The notes beneath the pieces were generated by a model. That model searched no databases, was not told the origin of the DNA, and was given only the letters and a program-made list of their open reading frames with translations. Of a stretch of 64,000 bases of DNA, positions 11,002 to 22,794 are shown piece after piece (within the stretch, counting starts at the first letter, position 1; each line of letters starts with the position of its first letter). The stretch is from Hypsibius dujardini (taxonomy: Eukaryota; Tardigrada; Eutardigrada; Parachela; Hypsibiidae), in contig LRSR01014754.1 of assembly GCA_001579985.1 (NCBI GenBank), forward strand, positions 22,465-86,464, read 5' to 3'. Both the position numbers and the translations under genes were made by a program.

Positions 11002-12480
11002 CTCGTCGTGGGGGACTCGTCGGTGCAAACACATTTGCAGGTTGAGAAAAAAATTGGGGAAGAAAAAAATGATCTCTTCCAGTTTTTGTTATTTGTCGGC
11101 GTTTGATTGATTGATCATTTAACAACATTTTCAAAACTTTATTTTCTTGAATATTATTCAGTATTTTACTGAACGCGAATTTGTTTTAAAATTCACCAGC
11201 AACCTTTAGCAAGGTTTAAAAAATAAATCAGATTTGTTTGTTTAACCGTAACACCTTGAAAAAATGAAAAATGAAAGAGTGAGCAGCGTTACTATAATCT
11301 GTACTATATGAACATTTCTTTTTGAAATAAAAACGTTAACGTTTGCAAGCAAAAAAATTAATTTCTCTACATTATCTGAATCTTCGGAATTATACAGCTG
11401 TGCTGAGGTCATTCTGAGGGTCGTTTTTTGGGTTCTGGTGGGCCGTATGGGGATAACCACACATCTGGTTTGTTTAATTGTTGATTGATATATTGGTAAA
11501 CAGAAAAGTACACTGCGCTTTCTTTTTGCGGCGTGTACGTCAAAGGCGATAGAATGCTTATAACAAATTAATTCGATCATATTGACAATGAAATCGTAAA
11601 GAAACTGCAATATAATGCAGAATACAGCGCTCGAGAATAAAAACGACAACAAAATGCTCAAGATGTGCAGAAATGTGACCTGAATCAATCAAAGCTTAAA
11701 TTACACGTTTTACCTTGAGGTCCACCAGAACCCAAACAACGATCTCAAAGTAACCTCAGCACAGCTGTAGTGATATTCCATATATCATCTCTAATTTTTT
11801 CCGCATAATATTCGGCCAAAATTCGTAGGACGTATAGATTCATTAGGAACATTGTTTCGACTTAAAAAAAGAGAGCAAACAAGATCGGGGAAATGCAGGA
11901 AATACAGATAAAACAACGCGTGCAGTTGCAGCAGTAGTTGTAAAATAAAATTTCAAACTCTTGGTTCGAACGATTTGCTGGACAAAAGACTGCAAACTTT
12001 TTTCGTGTTCTGACATTTCCCGCCTCTCAATGGATGACAAAAAAAATTTGAAAAAAAATTCTTTTTTTGTCATAAAGGGAGTGCGGTAAAGCGATTGACC
12101 AGTTGAAAACTAACAAAAAAATGTCAAAAACGATCTTTCAATCAACCAATCAATTGGTAACGCTCATTTTAAAACTTCACAATAACGTACAGCGTGCTGC
12201 GGGCCACTGCGCTGTTTCCTTTCATATTCTCTGAAGGTGTTTCGGTTAAACGACAATATTCAGATTTTTTTATACTTTGCTAGAGGCTCCTGATAAATTT
12301 TGAAAATAAGTTTGGGTTCAGTAAAATACTGGATGATAATAAAAAAAACAGTTTGAAAGCGTTGTTAAATAGATCAGTCAATCACACGCCGACATACAGC
12401 ACAAACTGGACAAGATTATTTTTTTCTTCGCCATTTTTTCCTGAACTGACAAATATGTTTGCATCGACGAGACCCCCAGG
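11002..12480. mobile_element. foldback element with ~280-300 bp inverted arms
   Basis: The left arm (about 11002-11277) starts CTCGTCGTGGGGGACTCGTC. Its inverted counterpart is at about 12205-12480 (ends GACGAGACCCCCAGG). Both arms contain shared features in order, including CAGTATTTTACTGAAC. No transposase was recognised. The 148-codon minus ORF at 11242-11688 is hydrophobic and AT-driven. A further partial copy lies at 35.0-35.75 kb, so this is a repeat family. The outer ends may extend a little further; flanking similarity fades gradually. Confidence 0.8.
11391..11774. repeat. nested ~60 bp inverted repeat inside the foldback element
   Basis: The arms 11391-11450 and 11715-11774 are inverted copies. 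Shared cores are CAGCTGTGCTGAGGT and TTTGGGTTCTGGTGG. The loop is about 265 bp. This looks like a second small element inserted in the larger one. Confidence 0.75.
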
Positions 12481-12655
12481 TAAATTCATGATATAATAAC
12501 AGGTATAAAAAAAAAAACTCACTCGAATAGTGAAATGAAATCTCCGCCACTTTACTTATAAGGAGGATCTCAAAGAACTTGAATATAACAAACAGAACAC
12601 CGCCTACCACAGATTTATGCCTTCCTCAAAATAACGAAGAGTTTTCATTGTTTCG

Positions 12656-15600
12656 TTAAACGACAAAGCGAAAGAGCAATAGAAAAAAACTAACTTTGAA
12701 TGAAACCAAAAGATGCCCAAGCAAATGACTTGATTGGCCGCCGACTACCATCCCAATTTGTTTGGTATTGGATTGACCATCGGAGATTGCTCCATTCTCT
12801 TCATTTGGCGTAATTGCAGTAAACGAATTGGCTTTGATTGTGTCAGTCGTGAATGCCGTTGTTCCTAGAATCGTTAAATCGTTGAGGTCTGAGCTAGCAG
12901 TAGTGGTTCCCCCCGGCAAAGAGGACATCGTTTGATTGGTCTTTGTTGACATCCATTCTGCCGCAAACAAGGATGACGGCTGAATTTCTCGGGTACTGAT
13001 AGATGGTTTCCAGAGCCCTGTCGGCGACACATGTAAGTTTCCTTTAGATGTCACTATCACAGACAAATATTTGCAATATCTATAATTTTACGAAATATAT
13101 TTTTACGTACGCGTCGCTTTTGATAGTGGCATCAACTGGTCCAGTGTTGACTGGGAAGATGTGGTCATTGTAAACTGGGGTAACGCAGTGATGGCTGTGG
13201 ATGTGTGCACTGCTATCAAATATGAAGGGTCAATTTCAAGTTTTGGCGGTCGAGTCACTGCGCTTCCGCATTTATCCCAGAGCATAATTTTATTTCATTC
13301 ATGCAATCCGATAAACTATTGATTTTTGACTTAGAAATTAACATTGGGGTGGAGGAAGGCACAAAATGTCAATCATGATTTCTTAGTCACTCAAGGATTA
13401 TTTACCTTTATCGAAGTTTAAGGTCTCATTTTTCATTTTTAACAGCCACTCATAATATTAAAATTTTTGAATGAGATTCACACATTTTTTTGACTTTTTA
13501 AAAATATTTTTTTTGGACGTGGTTTCCTACGCGCCTTTTGCCCGTTGGTGCGTGACTCAATCCTCGAACACCTCAAATTGGCCGGAGACCGAAAACATAA
13601 ACTGTTAATTTCTAAGCATGCCAACACCACTACGGCCAGATGTTTAACGTGGAGGCACGGAGGCAACTGCTCCTGCCAAATTAATTTGAAGGGTTGCGGC
13701 GGGGGTGGGGAGAAAATTCTAATTGTTATAACCCCCCCCCCCTATAATATATTTGGAGTGTGCCACAACAGCATTACTCCAACAACTAGAGTAACTCCAC
13801 CCCTTTAAGCCCAATTACCCCCACAGTATGCTATTCCAATATTTATAGCTCATAACCTTCGCGACAGGGCCTCAAAAAGTTAATCGCTGTCTCGTATTGC
13901 CGTATGAGCATGTGCCAAAATTCGCAACTGAAAATTATTACAAACATTGTCTCATAACTTGCTAAGTTTCAATTTTTCGACTGCATTTTACTATCCCTAA
14001 TGTGTGTTCTTGCACTTACATTCTACGGATACATTTGCTACAGAATGGTCTCCTGAAGGTTGAGTAAATGGCGCGACGTTAGAAGTTGGTGACTTGGCAG
14101 TGGTTCCAAATCCGGGACCTGAAATTAGGGCACGTGTTGGTGACATAAGAAAAGCTGTAATAGCCCTTAATTTTATGTATTCCGGTATATGAACTTACAA
14201 ACGGTCGGAAAGTTAAGTTGCCCCGGAAATGTATTAAACGTAACTTTTTTCGCACCACATGTGATATAACGTGTTACGTCAGGGAGGCGAGCATCTTGAA
14301 GCCAGAACGCTAGTGAACTTAAATCACAGCAGTCACATTTGTCGGAGGCGGCGCAAAATGCCCTCGCCGATGATTGCAGATAAAGGGATTTCAGTGCAGT
14401 CGCACTCAAACTGTCCAGGAAGCAGCGGGGAATGCTTTGGAGGCTGTTATAACTCAGTGACACGGTCGAGGTCTGTTCGAGTTTGAACGTTTTTTCGGAG
14501 CAGATCCATCGGTTTGCAGCCAGCTGCAATCTGTCTAGGTTAAGTTTCTGAAATGAGAAATACATGTCAGGCAGCGCTTACGCATTGTTTCGTTCATAGA
14601 GGTGGAGACTTCATTTCTGGGTAATCTAAAAAGTTTGTCAGAGTGCGCTCGTTAAGCAGGGTGAAAGACGATTCATTTTAATGACGAATGATTATCCACT
14701 TAGTTGCCATAACTGTATATTTTTTTTCGGCTGATCTTGACGGCAGAGGACTAAGGGTAGATTATTGTGATGAGCGATGTGGTTCAAATATAAGCATTCT
14801 GTTCCAAGTTTGTAGCGCGTTGTAGAAAAGCACCACTCACTTTGAGTAATTTTGCTGCATCATGGAGTAGCTGCACGAGCGCTGCAACGAGTGTGTCTGC
14901 AAGCGAGAGGCGTAAGTCAGTCGTGTGTGTTACAAACTTCCTTTTTCTTTATCTCTGTTTCTCTCGGTTGCTTCCTCGTTTCTACGGTCAATAGGGTTGA
15001 TTGAGCCCGGTTATGTGTAAGTGAGGAGCCCATCTCGGGAACCCATCCTGGTCTTTTCGTGAGTCTCTGGATATCATACAGGACTATGGAAGATCACGTG
15101 ATCTAAAAAAATCTTGCCCAGTGAGCTCGAGGCTGGCACCGCCATCTCATCTGAGTTCTTCCCCGTTAGTCTTCTGCCTATCGCGCCGTCAGCTTTCAGC
15201 CGTGTTCCAGACTTCCGATTTTTTGGGTCATTTTTTGGGAGTGTTCTACAGCGCGCAACGCTAACATTTCCTCAATTTTGAAGTTTCGCCAAAAAAAATT
15301 ATTAGAACTTTCGCTTTAAAATTTAAAAACCAAAATAAATATAAATAAATAAATTGGGCCAGATTCCAAAAGAATTGCGGATCATTTTGCCAACACTTCT
15401 TTTGCCGCCTTCAGCATACCAGCCATTTCTTTGTCTTTCTGCTCTGCCAGTCGAGGTTTAAAATATCCGTTGGCTAAGAAATCCATCGGAAACACTTCAG
15501 GCGAGTTGATCAACCATCGTCCTTCGTGAAATACTAGATCCTGGGAGCATCAAGCTAGCCATAGACGGGTTTATTGGTGTGATAGCAAATACCATCCATG

Positions 15601-17241
15601 TGGAGGGTCATTTTGTGAAAATATTTTTCGTACAACTGCATGTTGTTTATAAGCATCATCGGACTTAGAATTATCTCGATAATGTACCGCAGCGTTCAGT
15701 TTAGCTTTTGGTTCCACAACATACAAGAGGGATGATCCTCCCCAGCCATAGCCTGCTGCGTACATCCGCTGCTGGGGATAGCTCGGCGACTTACGGAAAA
15801 CCGGTGCGTCATCTCTGTGGTTTTCGGTGTTTTTTGAGTCGCTGTAGTATTCAGATTGGCCATTGCTATAACCCATTGTGAGCATCACTTCATCCGTCGT
15901 GAAAACCTCACTCATACTGGCTATCGGCAATCAAATCATAGAACGGGAACTCTCAGACGGCATTGCAAGATGGCGCGCTGGGTGAGAAAATGTACTTTAT
16001 TTTTCTTGATCTTCTTCTTCTCCAACGACAAATTATTGCATGACACCTGCACGTCGTGCCATCTCCATATTCGGCAGGGGAATTTCCGAAGCAAGCATAT
16101 CTTTCTTTTCCGGACCTCGCGAGGATTGCAATTTTTTGCTGGACGCTTCGTCTCTCATTATCTGCTGATTGCTTGATTTTCGATGCCATTGTTGGTGTTT
16201 CTGATGACGTGAGATAATCCTTTGGGAAACGCTTGAGCTCCCCTTTTTCAACGCACCGAACATAACACGAGATAGCCAGTTAAGAGCACCAAGGGCCGAA
16301 ATTCGACCTTTTAGTTTCGACAAAAATCCCAAATGTCTGGTATTGTCTCTTTCTATACTTAATTTCTTGTCAGGAAAAAATTAACGAGGACTCGATCGGT
16401 TGCGTATAGTTCACACAGTCCCAATTCAAAGTTGAGCAAATTTTAGTGTTAAACCCTGTAATTGCGAAAACAGGAAATTCGCAACTATTGTGTAAAAAAA
16501 GCTCATGTGAATCGCAGCAAAATTGGTGCGGTCACACGATGCTTTTCTGTCTGTCTGTCTGTCTGTCTGTCTGGAAGTCTGTCTGTCTGTCTGTCTGTTT
16601 GGAAGTCATACAGTACATACCTCTAAACTCCCTGCTATGGGTCTCAAAAAATCCCAATCCATAGATTTGATTGCTCCTAAGCTAATATGGAGTTCCGACA
16701 ACATGGCCGGAGAACCAACGGGCACGAGGCTCTGAAAGATGAATTTGTCCAGTACGCTGATCCCCACATTGTCCAATCGAAGGATCTTCAAACGTGGAAA
16801 GCCTGCCAAGTCATCGTGTTCGAAGTGAAGAAGCTTCACGGAAGCCATGATGATCGTCGTCAGGTGCGCTCTCACGTGCTTAAAGAATCTGCCCATGGGA
16901 AAACGCGGGCTTGTGTCCTGAGTGTTGAACAGCTCAAGACGGACGGACCGTAAGGAGGGTGTTGTTGGTATGGAGGTACCCTCTTTGTTGCGTAATATTC
17001 CATATGTGATGTCAAGGTGAATGATGTCTGGACGAATACGGGAGACGTTAAAGTTGTCCGGAATTAGGTATCTCTCGGCTTGAGTCTTGCACTCAAGTAC
17101 CACGCTCGCTTGCGCCCCAACACCATGAACGGCATTGCGGCATTTCGGATGGGGTATCTGTAAATTGTCTGCAATTGCTCTGGTGAATCCCAGTAGCAGC
17201 ATCATCACGGCTAGCAGACAGCTTTGTGATCCTCGTTGCAT
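12656..17241 (-). CDS. secreted GPI-anchored LRR protein, copy 2
   Basis: Exons 17241-16621, 14547-14199 and 13053-12656 join in frame to give 455 aa. Exons 1 and 2 have exactly the same lengths (621 and 349 nt) as in the paralogue at 705-5258, with the same GTATGT and GTAAGT donors and the same phases. The protein has a signal peptide (LAVMMLLLGFTRAIA), degenerate LRRs, an LRRCT cap (CDCCDLSSLAFWL, YITCG) and a Ser/Thr-rich stalk. The stalk is 27 residues longer than in copy 1, and the end is a hydrophobic tail (VSFFLLLFRFVV) consistent with GPI anchoring or a short TM anchor. No frame disruption is seen. Function is inferred as surface recognition only. Confidence 0.82.
13738..14170. other. 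LRR copy 2 intron 2, conserved with copy 1
   Basis: Intron sequence matching about 1810-2310 of the first copy. It includes a C-rich run near 13730-13742, where the copies differ. No independent gene is seen. Confidence 0.5.
15340..16440 (-). mobile_element. mariner-like transposase relic in LRR intron 1 (copy 2)
   Basis: Same insertion as at 3380-4440, but it keeps the catalytic core lost from copy 1. The minus-strand frame 15930-15571 reads SMSEVFTTDEVMLTMGYSNG and later GYGWGGSSLLYVVEPKAKLN, with stops and frameshifts on both sides. Broken 3' parts (FTKDD, then YFKPRL-like residues) continue to about 15380, and the helix-turn-helix end lies near 16332-15990. Confidence 0.75.
16543..16603. 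repeat. (TCTG)n microsatellite beside exon 1 donor (copy 2)
   Basis: Nearly pure TCTG repeat immediately downstream, in gene orientation, of the exon 1 splice donor at 16621. It is orthologous in position to the tract at 4500-4620. Confidence 0.92.
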
Positions 17242-18562
17242 GTCAAAGCACCTCGTGAAGGTCGTTTTGCCTATTCAACTGGTTGCGAAATATTATGACA
17301 TCCACAAGAACAGAAGGAAAAAATGCAATTCATCACCAAAATATTGATTTAAGTTTAAATTATGGATGGTTGTATATCCAGAATACGGTTTATTAACAGA
17401 CTTGAAACTGGAACCGGTACAGTGCAGTTGTATTTTGAGTTTGAAAGTAGCAGAGAGTAGCGGCATAATCAAAGTGTATTAAACCAACATCGATAGTGCC
17501 GACGGCGAGGTGATTAGAATTCGTGCAAATGTGTTATTTTAAGACCTATCAAATTGGCTCGTGATGAAACGCTGAGAACAGTGCCGCACACGGTGGCGAC
17601 CCGAAGTGTGGTTTCTCCGCATAGCGAGGGCAGTACAAGACGTTTGCCAAACCTTACCTAAGCAGGCGTGTGGACAATTCATCTGGAGATCCCATGTCAA
17701 TAGGGTGCGCCTTGGCGAGTAACTAATATTTCCGCTGTGAAACGTCATAGATTGACATATCTTCGATTTTTATTTTGAAAAAATAATAACAGAACGAAAA
17801 TGGTTGATAGAAGGCGCTCCAAATGTAATCATTAAGCCTCTCGTTGATTCTTAAAACGTTCACATGTCGACTCCATGAACAGCACAATCAGTGATTCAAA
17901 CATCAAAAGGCAAAATCTAGACACTTAATTAATGCCATTGCAGGAATGATTACAGTGAAAGAAGTGCTCAAAACACAACGTAGCCTAGCGCTACGCGCAG
18001 GTCAGAATATTCGTTTTTAGAAATGCTGAGATAGAGTGTTGAACTCAAAATTCTCCTCTCCTTCGAAATGAGACGGACGGGTCTTCAAAACGGTATTTCG
18101 CTGGTACACTTCACATTCAAGGTCGTTATGCAAAACTCAATCCTCAGGCCTTCCGTGCGAGTGACTTCCACATCCTCAATCCGTAGACGTCAAAAATAAA
18201 ATGGAACGGTATTAATTTGAACGGACCGCCCTTTAGCCGCGTTCAGCAGTGCCTGTTTCTGGTACATCAACCACGAGTCGATGACCATGGTGTTCCACAA
18301 GCACACGTGACATGATGATAGTAGATAAAAAAGCGTTGCTTTCTCGATTTCTGTTTCACGGAGCTGCTTTCTCTTACCTATTTCACTATGAGCCTGGCTA
18401 TTTTTCGAGAGGAAAATATTACTGTCTCGCTTTTTACGTCAGACTTCTAGCTCTCTGTATGACAACGACATGATACTTCAACTGATGATATGGTAATTTG
18501 ATGGTGACAATGCCGTTCAATTAATCCACACGGATAAATCCGGGCATGACTCGGAAACAAGA
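17242..18562. other. upstream flank of LRR copy 2 and unique spacer
   Basis: 17242-18228 is the conserved flank of the duplication. Just beyond it, minus-strand 18310-18225 is a short open stretch including WNTMVIDSWLMYQKQ. It could be a leftover coding fragment but is too short to assign. Confidence 0.4.
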
Positions 18563-18904
18563 ATGTTATTTTTGTGTGGACAAACTACCTGCAACATCGA
18601 GAGAGGAGAATCTGTCAGTCGGAAAAGAAAGACCGAGACCCTTACGAATCCTCTTTACATTCGCTTTGTTCGTTATGGAATCATTGGCGTCACTACAAAG
18701 TCGGCTGTGCAAATAAACGAAATGTCGTTCACGTTTTCGTTTACACTTGAGAATGAAACTCATCTTGACAAAGTGATCTTTACTTTGGCCGATGAAGCCG
18801 CGAAGAATTGTATTCAGCTGGGATTGTATGGTAGAAGAGCAAACTCGATCGAGATGGTGTTTGCATTTTATGCCGTAGTCTGGTTTGGTTCGGTGACGAG
18901 GTGA
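18563..18904 (+). other. 113-codon ORF, unrecognised
   Basis: Open frame starting MLFLCGQTTCNIERGES, with mixed composition and no recognised domain, signal peptide or clear splice sites. It may be an exon of an unknown gene or chance. Confidence 0.2.
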
Positions 18905-19666
18905 AATTAGGCAAGTAAGTATTCACGGAGAAAGATTTTTCACGCAAATTGCATAGCATAGAGAGAAATATTATAACCAAAATTGTCAAATCAGTGACGG
19001 GACTGTGTAATAGGTGGAGGTATCCGAAGGGTTGATCTCAGGGACGATGACGGTGTCAGACTCGCGTCCGCTGGTCAAGGTGTTCCGCAAGGGTGATAAT
19101 TCACCTTGAATTAATGGACGGCGTTCAAAGATTCATGGGAAAACTTTAATAATCGTCTTGAATGTTCTGGATTACTCATACACACGACGAGACAGTCAAC
19201 GAAAGTTTATTAACGTTGGCAACTGACTTCTTTAGCCATCACTTACTCTGCAATCTGGTTTGGGCACCGTGAAGACTGATTCTGCCGAAAATATTATGTG
19301 GACGAAGCTCCAACACACAACACGCTACTGACACCGAACAGAGTACTAACTACCAATACGAAGATCAGGGAGATAGGTCACTCTTGCCTCTCTCCCTCAA
19401 CTCAATTTAGGCCTTTATGATACCCTGTCATGTTTATTGTAAATTTGTGTAAACCTTGGCATTGAAAATGGCAAGCTTAAGCACGCACTGGTTGTAATAC
19501 TTATCCGGAATGCTAAGAGGTCCCACTCAGATTCGTTATTAGCAACAACGCTTTCATGCTCATTACAAATGGCATGACGAGTAGACGGATGTGCCATAGC
19601 CATGTCATCCGTTCGACTGGCGGTACCGGATATTCGGCTGGGCTCAACTCTCCCGTGAGCCCATTT

Positions 19667-20652
19667 TCATCGATAGCATGTGACGACCTTTCTCACGCCT
19701 TCTTGAAACATCTTGCTGCTAGCCCAGAAGAATATCTATCAAACAAAAGGTCATGAAATATATAGGCTACGGATACTCCTCAAAACAATCTCTCGCTTAC
19801 CGGATTGACGGCATTGTAACTATTTCCCAACCATCAAACAAACAATTGGGACGTGAAACTTCTCGCAAACTCTTTAGAAAAAAAGGCGTTTACAATGATG
19901 AACGGATAGATGGTGCAACAGTGCCAAATAAACGATACAAACAACATCCACGAAATTTCGAGTCGCCTCTGCAAGGCTCGACTGGATTTCTTCTCCTGAT
20001 AGGTAATCCATGTCTTAATTAGAACTATAAAATAGCTCACGCCCATGATAACCGTTGGAACGTAATACGCAAAAGTCGTGTACACATTAATGGCCACATC
20101 ACTCTTCCCGGTCCGAGCGAATGAACACGCAGCGGTGTAGACATTCCGCCGCATGACCAAACCGATTTTGAGGGCAGGAAAAATGTTGATTATAACAATG
20201 GGAAACCAAGGTAGGACGATTAAACAGATAGTCGCTCGTTCTGTGGTGAGGAAGTTAAAGTGACGAGGGAAGATCGTAGCGACTACGCGATGGAGGGCGA
20301 GGACACTTGCAGAGTACATACTGGCCGCGTAGGTAAAGTACCCAAAGATGCCTTGGTAAAGGCAGAAGTCTTTGGCTAATGGGTAGGCCATGGTGAGGTA
20401 GACGGGGATGGTCGCAGTGGGAACTTGGATAATGGAGGCGTAGATGTCGATGAGAATACAGTGAATGATCAGGGCTCGACTTTGGAATTGTCGAAGGGGT
20501 CTATGGATGACCATTGCAATGAGAAGGATGATGTTAGCTAAGGCTCCGAAGGTGTTGGTCGCCAGGACTCCAAAAATCCACCAAAAAAGCTGGACATCCT
20601 TACGGGTGTTTTCAACTGAAAATGTGCGATTAATGAACGACGTGTTGTTCAT
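19667..20652 (-). pseudogene. rhodopsin-like GPCR with in-frame TGA in TM7
   Basis: Exon 1 is 20652-19801 and exon 2 is 19735-19667. The 65 bp intron runs GTAAGC to TTGATAG, phase 0. The product would be about 307 aa with seven helices. It has N-terminal glycosylation sites (NNTS, NRT), TM1 FGVLATNTFGALANIILLIA, and a TM3 end ALHRVV in place of DRY. TM6 is EISWMLFVSFIWHCCTIYPF. TM7 reads WLGNSYNAVNP joined across the intron to IFFWASSK, followed by a helix 8 FQEGVRKVVTCYR and a stop. A TGA at 19836-19834 falls just before WLGNSYNAVNP. All else is intact, so this is a very young pseudogene, a base error, or readthrough. Ligand is unknown. Confidence 0.8.
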
Positions 20653-22790
20653 GTTGGATGGGCTTTTGGATGAGGTCGGAAAAAGTTAATGCAATTTGTC
20701 GCAAAAGTCTAAAAAGAATTCGACGTCATTAGTCTTTTATCTCTTTCAGAATATAGCGAGGGGATTGAAGATTGAGTACTGCTGGATTTCATTTTGATTC
20801 TGTTTATATGTTACGAAAATGAATGGGGAATTAGCGGAAAGCTCCCTCTTTACACACAGCCGTGGGAAGACTACAATACAAAAACGAAGCGTCTTTATGT
20901 CCTTATATTCTTAGCATCGAGCCTTCTCGACCGTCATCAAATGGCTGTGGGTTGATCTTCATTTGAGGGGGTCGTGAAATGAGATCCTTTCTTTCAAGTC
21001 AAGTTTGACGCATCCAATGCATCTACGGTATAAACAAAAGCCGAATTAAACTGGATATTATGAGCCGGTACAATAGCGAAACAGTCCGTAAAAGCTAAGG
21101 TTGAAGGACTAGACATGACATATTTCAATTGTGTTCAGCTCGTGAGTTACGTTAGCCCCGGAGGATAAGTAATTGTATCTTTTTTTGAGATTGCGCATAA
21201 CATCTGAACACCTGACTATTTTAGCTTGTGAATAAAGCGCAGTATTTCAAAGCACCGACAATATAATAAAAAGCAATATCGTCTACACTTAAAAGCGACA
21301 CTGGCATGGGATGACACGTGTGGTGTTAGGTCTATCTACCGGACATTGGATAATTAACAATTTTATTAGACTGAAAGTAGAGATAGATAGAAAAGAAAAC
21401 TGGAAGAAAGGAAAGAGGAAGTACAACTGCTTCTAAAACTATTAACACACATGAGTAAAGTGTTAACTATAGAAATGATAATAAAAAACACATACATCAG
21501 AATTACATACAAGTAATTAGCTGTAACAGCAAAATAGAATTAATAGGGTAGATAGAGTTAACTAACTAAGCAAGGTACTAGTGAGTCAAATAACTGTAAT
21601 ATTTGGATATGAGGACTTATTGGGCGTGGTCCAACAGTAGGTTTTTCATTTCCGGAATATGGAAAAAGTTGACCGAGTAGTACAAACAGCACATAACATC
21701 AGGTCGTCACACGTCCATCTTAATTCTCACCATCTGCACTGTACAGTAATTATACGTGGTTGTTTCCGGAGGGAAGAATAATGTCTGGTGGTTGCCGAAA
21801 GAATTGGATTCCCTCAAGGGTTGAAGAGACGAAAAAACAATCCTTGTCCTTTAATTTTTCAGCTATTTGTCTTTGCATTTTTCATTGCGTAATATGAATA
21901 AAAATTGTGACAATCTAGAAAGATAAAAGTGCAAAATGTAAGTACTAGTACGGATAACTAGATTTCAGTAATTTGAGTTCCGTGGAAATTGCCAAAAATC
22001 CCTTCTCCCCGAAGCAACTTGGGAGCTTGCATGTATTGCGGAAAATTGAATTTTCAAGACAAGTGCAAGTGAGGATTACTGGGCAAATGAAAGAACAGAC
22101 AGGCGAAAAAATATTTTGAGTATTTACGCCAACGCATTAGTATTTTACTGTAACGGGGTGACGCGGCGCCTGTTATTCACGCTCACAAATTTTCTCACTG
22201 TCTTGACGAACTTTACAGCGTTCTGAAAGTCAATCGCAAACAAATTTTGTATTGTTTTGCACAATTTCAGCTGTATTATGGTGCACCAGCGATTGTACCG
22301 TATATCGGTCACTGAATGAGTCGCAGAAAAAAAAATTGCAATGTTTTAGCAAAATGATTAGTCATGCACAACCATAATCTGAATATAATCTGCGAGTACT
22401 TCCACTGCACTAGTATGCGGGGGGAGGAGGCTTAAATGGTCGTTTAATATAAGTAGTCTAACTGGCCGTTATACTGACAAGGTGACTGTGAGTCGAAGTT
22501 TCAATCCTGCAAATCTGCCTTTCCATCATCGTTTGTCGATGGATGCCTCTGCCTGCTGGTCCACAGTAAAGTTGCCACTCAAAGTATACGTACGCAACAA
22601 CTCTATCGAGTATCAATTCGTTTTATGAAGGCCAAGGCCCACAACGTAGAAGCGCTTGAATGATTTTTACGGTCTGACAAAACTTGCAAACTTCATAGAC
22701 ACCAACAAGATTCGGAATGGAAATGAGTTTGAAGATTTGGGAACGAAAGACCCATTCCATCTAGCGGTGTAACCGATGAGTCTCCTTGTC
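20653..22790. other. 2.1 kb gene-free spacer
   Basis: AT-rich, with only short chance frames. I see no repeat with definable ends and no RNA gene. Confidence 0.5.
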
Positions 22791-22794
22791 GGAA

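Larger units (their letters stand above)
12632..18228. repeat. tandem segmental duplication, copy 2
   Basis: Partner of 694-7205. It has the same gene, the same intron-borne transposase relic and the same upstream flank, but lacks the 960 bp TTA-flanked insertion. Confidence 0.9.
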
